This document shows positions 60,632 through 64,000 of a stretch of 64,000 nucleotides of DNA, one piece after another. The stretch's first letter is position 1; each line of letters starts with the position of its first letter. The stretch comes from Azospirillum ramasamyi (lineage in GTDB: Bacteria; Pseudomonadota; Alphaproteobacteria; Azospirillales; Azospirillaceae), in the NCBI RefSeq assembly GCF_003233655.1, contig NZ_CP029829.1:2366978-2430977 (forward strand), read 5' to 3'. Below the pieces are notes generated by a model that had not been told where the DNA came from, made no database searches, and saw nothing but the letters and a program-made list of their open reading frames with translations. Position numbers and translations under genes: made by a program.

Positions 60632-60823
60632 GGCAACCCCACATGTTTGTACCGGGGGATGGCCACCCTTCGATTGTCATTCCGATCAGATAAAACAACC
60701 AGTCCTGCATGGACCGGCCGCAGCATCAGCCGGCAAGCGAGAACGACCGTCGCCATGATCGTCCGGGAAATCGGGCTTGTCCACCCGATAGTGCCGGGGA
60801 TGTATGTATTTTAGTCGAAAGTC

Positions 60824-62578
60824 TCACAGCAAAGGCAAGGTAACGGTGAAGTCGGCGCCCTCGACCGCTCCCTCCGATACCTGACGGTTTCGCGCGGATA
60901 TCGAACCGTTATGGGCGCTGACTATTTGTTTTGCGATCGACAGTCCGAGGCCGGAATGGGTGCCGAACTTCTCGCCCGCCGGACGTTCGGTGTAGAAGCG
61001 GTCGAAGATCGCCTCTTCCTTTCCTTCGGGGATGCCCGGCCCCTGGTCGGACACCACCACCGTCACGTTGCGTCCGGTGCGCCGGGCGGACAGCCGCACG
61101 ACACCGCCCGGCGGCGAGAAGGACAGGGCGTTGTCGATCAGGTTCTGGAACACCTGCGTCAACCGCCCCTCCAGCCCCGGCACCACCAGCCGCTCGCCCG
61201 CGGGAATGTCGACCACGACGCGGGGCGGCATCGGCCGGCCGTCCTCCGCGCCGTCCTTCCGAAGCGCTTCTCCACCGCCTGCAGCCACCGTCTCGTCCAC
61301 GGTTTCGGCAACCGTTTGGCGCAGCTCGGCCAGCATGGTCAGCAGAAGGCCGATGTCGACCGGCTCCGGCTCCGCCCGAGACAGCTCGGCGTCGAGCCGC
61401 GAGGCGTTGGAGATGTCGCTGATCAGCCGGTCCAGCCGCTGCACGTCGTCGGCGATGATCGCCATCAGCCGGTCGCGGTGGCGCGGGTCGCTGACGCGGC
61501 CGGCGGTCTCCACCGCGCTGCGCAGCGAGGTCAGCGGGTTCTTGATCTCGTGGGCGACATCGGCGGCGAAGCGCTCGATGGCGTCCATCCGCGTCCACAG
61601 CGCGTCGGTCATCTCGCGCAGCACGCCGGACAGCTCGCCGATCTCGTCGCCGCGGCGGGTCAGGTCGGGAATCTCGGTCTGGCGGCCGTGGCTGGTGCGC
61701 AGCCTGTCGGCGGCCTGGGCCAGCCGGCGGATCGGCCGGGCGATGGTGCCGGCGAGATAGAAGGACAGGGCGACCGTCACCAGCAGCGCCACGCCGAACA
61801 CCCGCAGGATGTCGAAGCGGACGGAGCGGATGGCCCGGTCGATCTCGCCGCCGCTGCGCGCCAGCAGCACCGCGCCAAGCACCTCGCGGTAGCGCTGCAC
61901 CGGCACCGCCACCGTCAGCAGCAGTTCCGGGTCGCCGCCCTCGCCGTCGACGCGCCAGACGGTGGCCGCCGCCTCGCCGCCGAGCGCCCGCTCCACGTCG
62001 GGGTTCGGCCGGCCGGGCGTCTCATGGTAGGCCGGCAGCCCCTCGCGGCTGGGCACCACGTCGATTAGCCGGGTGTAGAGGTCGTTGATCGCCCGGCTGA
62101 TCGGATCGCCGGCGGGCGGAGAGGGCAGCTCGCGGATCTCGATGCGCCCTTGCGAACCGACCAGCACGCGGCTGTCGGACAGCATGTGGCCGCCGATGTC
62201 GTACAGGCGGGTGCGGGTCGCCGTCGCTTCCGCCAGACGGCGGATCATCGGGCGGGCCAGTTCGGGCGCCAGTTCGAAGCGCTCGCGCCCCTCGTCGCCG
62301 TTGGGGGAGGGGGTGGTCAGGATGCGGTTCACCGCGCCCTCGCCCAGCGCGGAGGCGAAGATGCGCGCCTCGGTCACCAGCGCTTCCGTCTCCGCCTGGA
62401 TCAGCCGGTCCTGGTAGCGGCCGAGATAGAGCAGCCCCGCCGCCAGCACCAGCAGCGCCAGCACGTTCACCGCCAGGATGCGCAGGGTCAGCGGCGACAC
62501 GCCGCCCCGCCGCACCGGCTCCCCTTGGGAACTCCCCTGGGGCCTACCTTTGGGCCTCGCCCCGCCCGTCGCGGACAC
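60824..62578 (-). CDS. chvG: Sensor histidine kinase ChvG
   Basis: 584 residues. Two membrane helices (~28-50 and ~290-312) flank a ~240-residue periplasmic sensor. HAMP, H-box VAHEIKNPLTS (~370), N-box NLIDNALSFS, G1 DQGPGIP and G2 GLGLSIAKQIV are intact. In Rhizobiales ChvG responds to acidic pH and envelope stress. It starts at GTG 62578 with AAGGAG seven bases upstream, four bases after chvI; longer frames into chvI are not plausible. Confidence 0.93.
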   Translation of the reverse strand: MSATGGARPKGRPQGSSQGEPVRRGGVSPLTLRILAVNVLALLVLAAGLLYLGRYQDRLIQAETEALVTEARIFASALGEGAVNRILTTPSPNGDEGRERFELAPELARPMIRRLAEATATRTRLYDIGGHMLSDSRVLVGSQGRIEIRELPSPPAGDPISRAINDLYTRLIDVVPSREGLPAYHETPGRPNPDVERALGGEAAATVWRVDGEGGDPELLLTVAVPVQRYREVLGAVLLARSGGEIDRAIRSVRFDILRVFGVALLVTVALSFYLAGTIARPIRRLAQAADRLRTSHGRQTEIPDLTRRGDEIGELSGVLREMTDALWTRMDAIERFAADVAHEIKNPLTSLRSAVETAGRVSDPRHRDRLMAIIADDVQRLDRLISDISNASRLDAELSRAEPEPVDIGLLLTMLAELRQTVAETVDETVAAGGGEALRKDGAEDGRPMPPRVVVDIPAGERLVVPGLEGRLTQVFQNLIDNALSFSPPGGVVRLSARRTGRNVTVVVSDQGPGIPEGKEEAIFDRFYTERPAGEKFGTHSGLGLSIAKQIVSAHNGSISARNRQVSEGAVEGADFTVTLPLL

Positions 62579-62582
62579 CGGC

Positions 62583-63278
62583 CTACTCCTTGTACCGGTA
62601 GCCGACGCCGTACAGCGTTTCGATCTGGGAGAAGTCGGGATCGACCGCCTTGAACTTCTTGCGCAGCCGCTTGATGTGGCTGTCGATGGTGCGGTCGTCG
62701 ACGTAGACATGCTCGCCATAGGCCGCGTCCATCAGCTGGTCGCGGTTCTTCACATGGCCCGGCCGCTGGGCCAGCGCCCGCACCAGAAGGAACTCCGTCA
62801 CCGTCAGGTCGATCGGCTGGCCCTTCCAGCTGCAGGCATGGCGGGCGCCGTCCAGCAGAAGCGGCCCGCGGGTTATCATCTGGCCGGGATCGGCATCGGC
62901 GGTCTCGCCGCGCAGGGCCTCGCGCCGCAGCAGGGCGCGGATGCGCTCGATCAGCAGGCGTTGCGAGAAGGGCTTCTTGATGTAGTCGTCGGCCCCCATG
63001 CGCAGGCCCATCAGCTCGTCCAGCTCGTCGTCCTTGCTGGTCAGGAAGATGACGGGAATGTGGCTGGTCTGACGCAGGCGTTGCAGCAACTCCATGCCGT
63101 CCATGCGCGGCATCTTGATGTCGAGCACGGCGAGATCGGGCGGGCGCTGGGTCAGGCCGCGCAGCGCCTCGGCGCCGTCGCTGTAGGTGCGCACGTCGAA
63201 ACCTTCGGCCTCCAGGGCGATGGAGACGGAGGCCAGGATGTTGCGGTCGTCATCCACCAGGGCGACGGTGTGGGCCAT
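62583..63278 (-). CDS. chvI: Response regulator ChvI
   Basis: 231 residues of the OmpR class. The receiver (1-120) has LVDDDRN, acceptor Asp in [11 protein letters not shown] and Lys in IKKPFS. The winged-helix DNA-binding domain (~140-231) contains [18 protein letters not shown], typical of ChvI. ATG 63278. First gene of the chvI-chvG pair, upstream of the PTS cascade. In Agrobacterium and Sinorhizobium it controls exopolysaccharide and envelope genes; that its targets are the same here is inference. Confidence 0.95.
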   Translation of the reverse strand: MAHTVALVDDDRNILASVSIALEAEGFDVRTYSDGAEALRGLTQRPPDLAVLDIKMPRMDGMELLQRLRQTSHIPVIFLTSKDDELDELMGLRMGADDYIKKPFSQRLLIERIRALLRREALRGETADADPGQMITRGPLLLDGARHACSWKGQPIDLTVTEFLLVRALAQRPGHVKNRDQLMDAAYGEHVYVDDRTIDSHIKRLRKKFKAVDPDFSQIETLYGVGYRYKE

Positions 63279-63574
63279 GGTCGTAACAGCTTTCCAATCG
63301 GTCAGGATGGAACGGTGAAGCGGGGCGGGGCCTGGAATGTCAGCGGAAGCATTGGGCATAGGCCGAGTGGCGATTCCAATACTTTATGCCAGAGTCCAGG
63401 TACCAGCGGCAGTTTTCCCTTTTCCCGCAGCATTTGTATGGTCCAATATGGCGGCAATGCGGCGCCGAACAACGGTGCCGCGCGGGAGAACGCGCTCGTT
63501 TTGGAATGAGTTTTCTGAACGCCCTTTCGGCGTCCTCTTCGGCCGGCACCGCTCCGGATGCAAGGGAGGGCGCG
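63279..63574. other. Divergent promoter region between chvI and the HugZ-type gene
   Basis: 296 bases without a convincing gene. The middle (about 63370-63460) is less GC-rich and includes ATTCCAATACTTTATGCC and TTGTATGGTCCAATATGG, suitable for promoters, but I cannot assign boxes with confidence. Confidence 0.4.
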
Positions 63575-64000
63575 ATGCCTCCCGGCGACCGCCCGGGCGG
63601 CACGGCTCCGGCCGCCAGCGCCCGGCGCCTGATGCGCGCCTGCGACCGCGCCGCGCTGGCCACCGCCCAGCGGCCCGACGACACGCTGTCCGACAACACG
63701 CTGTCCGACCACAAGCAACCCAACTCCGGCAGCGCCGATACCGCCGGCTGGCCCTACCCGTCGCTGGTGCTGGTGGCCTCCGACCATGACGGCAGCCCGC
63801 TGCTTCTGCTTTCCACGCTGGCCGACCACACCCGCAACCTGCTGGCCGACAACCGGGTCGGACTGCTGTTCGACGGCACCGCCGGTTTGGCGCAGCCGCT
63901 GACCGGTGCGCGCCTGTCGGTCCTCGGCCGGGCGGAGCGGTCGGACGACCCCACCCACCGGGCGCGCTACCTGCGCCGCCATCCCGATACCGCCTTCTAT
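63575..64000 (+). CDS. HugZ-type pyridoxamine 5'-phosphate oxidase-fold protein (3' end missing)
   Basis: 142 residues are visible before the window ends. The split-barrel FMN/heme-binding fold starts with GWPYPSLVLVASDHDGSPLLLLS and DHTRNLLADNRVGLLFD, as in the HugZ group that degrades haem and in related flavin-binding proteins. The final visible residues RYLRRHPDTAFY are also typical. ATG 63575 has AAGGGAGG and is preferred over in-frame ATG 63506. A short duplicated segment (DTLSDNTLSD) is encoded near residue 37. The C-terminal DUF2470 part found in many relatives, if present, lies outside. Confidence 0.82.
   Translation, partial: MPPGDRPGGTAPAASARRLMRACDRAALATAQRPDDTLSDNTLSDHKQPNSGSADTAGWPYPSLVLVASDHDGSPLLLLSTLADHTRNLLADNRVGLLFDGTAGLAQPLTGARLSVLGRAERSDDPTHRARYLRRHPDTAFY

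Noticed and set aside
60911..62068. Long open frame opposite chvG, and similar long frames opposite the chemoreceptor (8158-10185), cobT (15039-17027) and EI (56067-57641)
   Set aside because: They mirror real genes in a GC-rich genome, have Arg/Gly/His-rich composition and no recognisable domains.

Overview
The window is GC-rich, densely coded chromosomal DNA from an alphaproteobacterium, most probably Azospirillum or a close relative in the Rhodospirillales. This is inferred from gene content and order, not from a database match. The pointers are dnaJ-like/cobS/cobT facing bolA, trpB-trpA-accD-folC, xerD facing aroK-aroB, and chvI-chvG followed by hprK-rapZ-EIIA-ptsH-EI. A lone fliG, a chemoreceptor and many histidine kinases fit a motile, signalling-rich soil or plant-associated lifestyle. 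There is no prophage, insertion sequence, rRNA operon or CRISPR array. One tRNA gene, tRNA-Ala(CGC), is present.

Layout. 0-8 kb: partial leucyl aminopeptidase, fliG, an AraC regulator with a DUF2000 gene, a cyclic-nucleotide-binding histidine kinase, a low-molecular-weight phosphatase, a class III sirtuin overlapping a Cys4 uracil-DNA glycosylase, a zincin and a pterin dehydratase. 8-19 kb: chemoreceptor, divergent thermonuclease-like and M48 peptidase genes, a membrane adenylate cyclase, and the aerobic cobaltochelatase genes cobS and cobT with a J-domain gene and bolA. 19-27 kb: a ribbon-helix-helix regulator behind three copies of a 9-bp motif, DUF2889, CBS and SRPBCC genes, aroK-aroB, and facing them a small membrane peptide, an Ala-rich solenoid protein and xerD. 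27-39 kb: a phosphorelay-rich block (DivL-like kinase, hybrid kinase, LuxO-like sigma-54 regulator, REC-HPt protein) around dut, coaBC and a cold-shock gene. 39-49 kb: trpBA-accD-folC, a His-tailed EamA transporter, tRNA-Ala, then yggT-DUF167-folD-corA-modD. 49-55 kb: acyl-CoA-synthetase/GNAT protein, lactate dehydrogenase, pyrophosphatase and an orphan solute-binding protein. 55-64 kb: a regulatory PTS cascade (EI, HPr, EIIA, RapZ, HprK) next to ChvG/ChvI, ending in a partial HugZ-type gene.

How the genes work together. The last block resembles the alphaproteobacterial arrangement in which a two-component system and a PTS without sugar permeases sense envelope and nitrogen/carbon state. The cyclase and the cNMP-binding kinase suggest cAMP signalling. 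The sirtuin and the GNAT protein could form opposite arms of protein acylation control.

The most unusual signals are mostly outside genes. Intergenic elements are bounded by GTAAGGAT/ATCCTTAC inverted repeats in three gene junctions. There is a perfect 30-bp palindrome, three ATGCAACCA boxes before the RHH gene, and paired inverted-copy hairpins between two convergent genes. At protein level the notable features are a DivL-like kinase lacking ATP-binding motifs, a pseudo-receiver, a Lys-less RapZ P-loop, a His-rich transporter tail and a His/Met repeat in a periplasmic protein.
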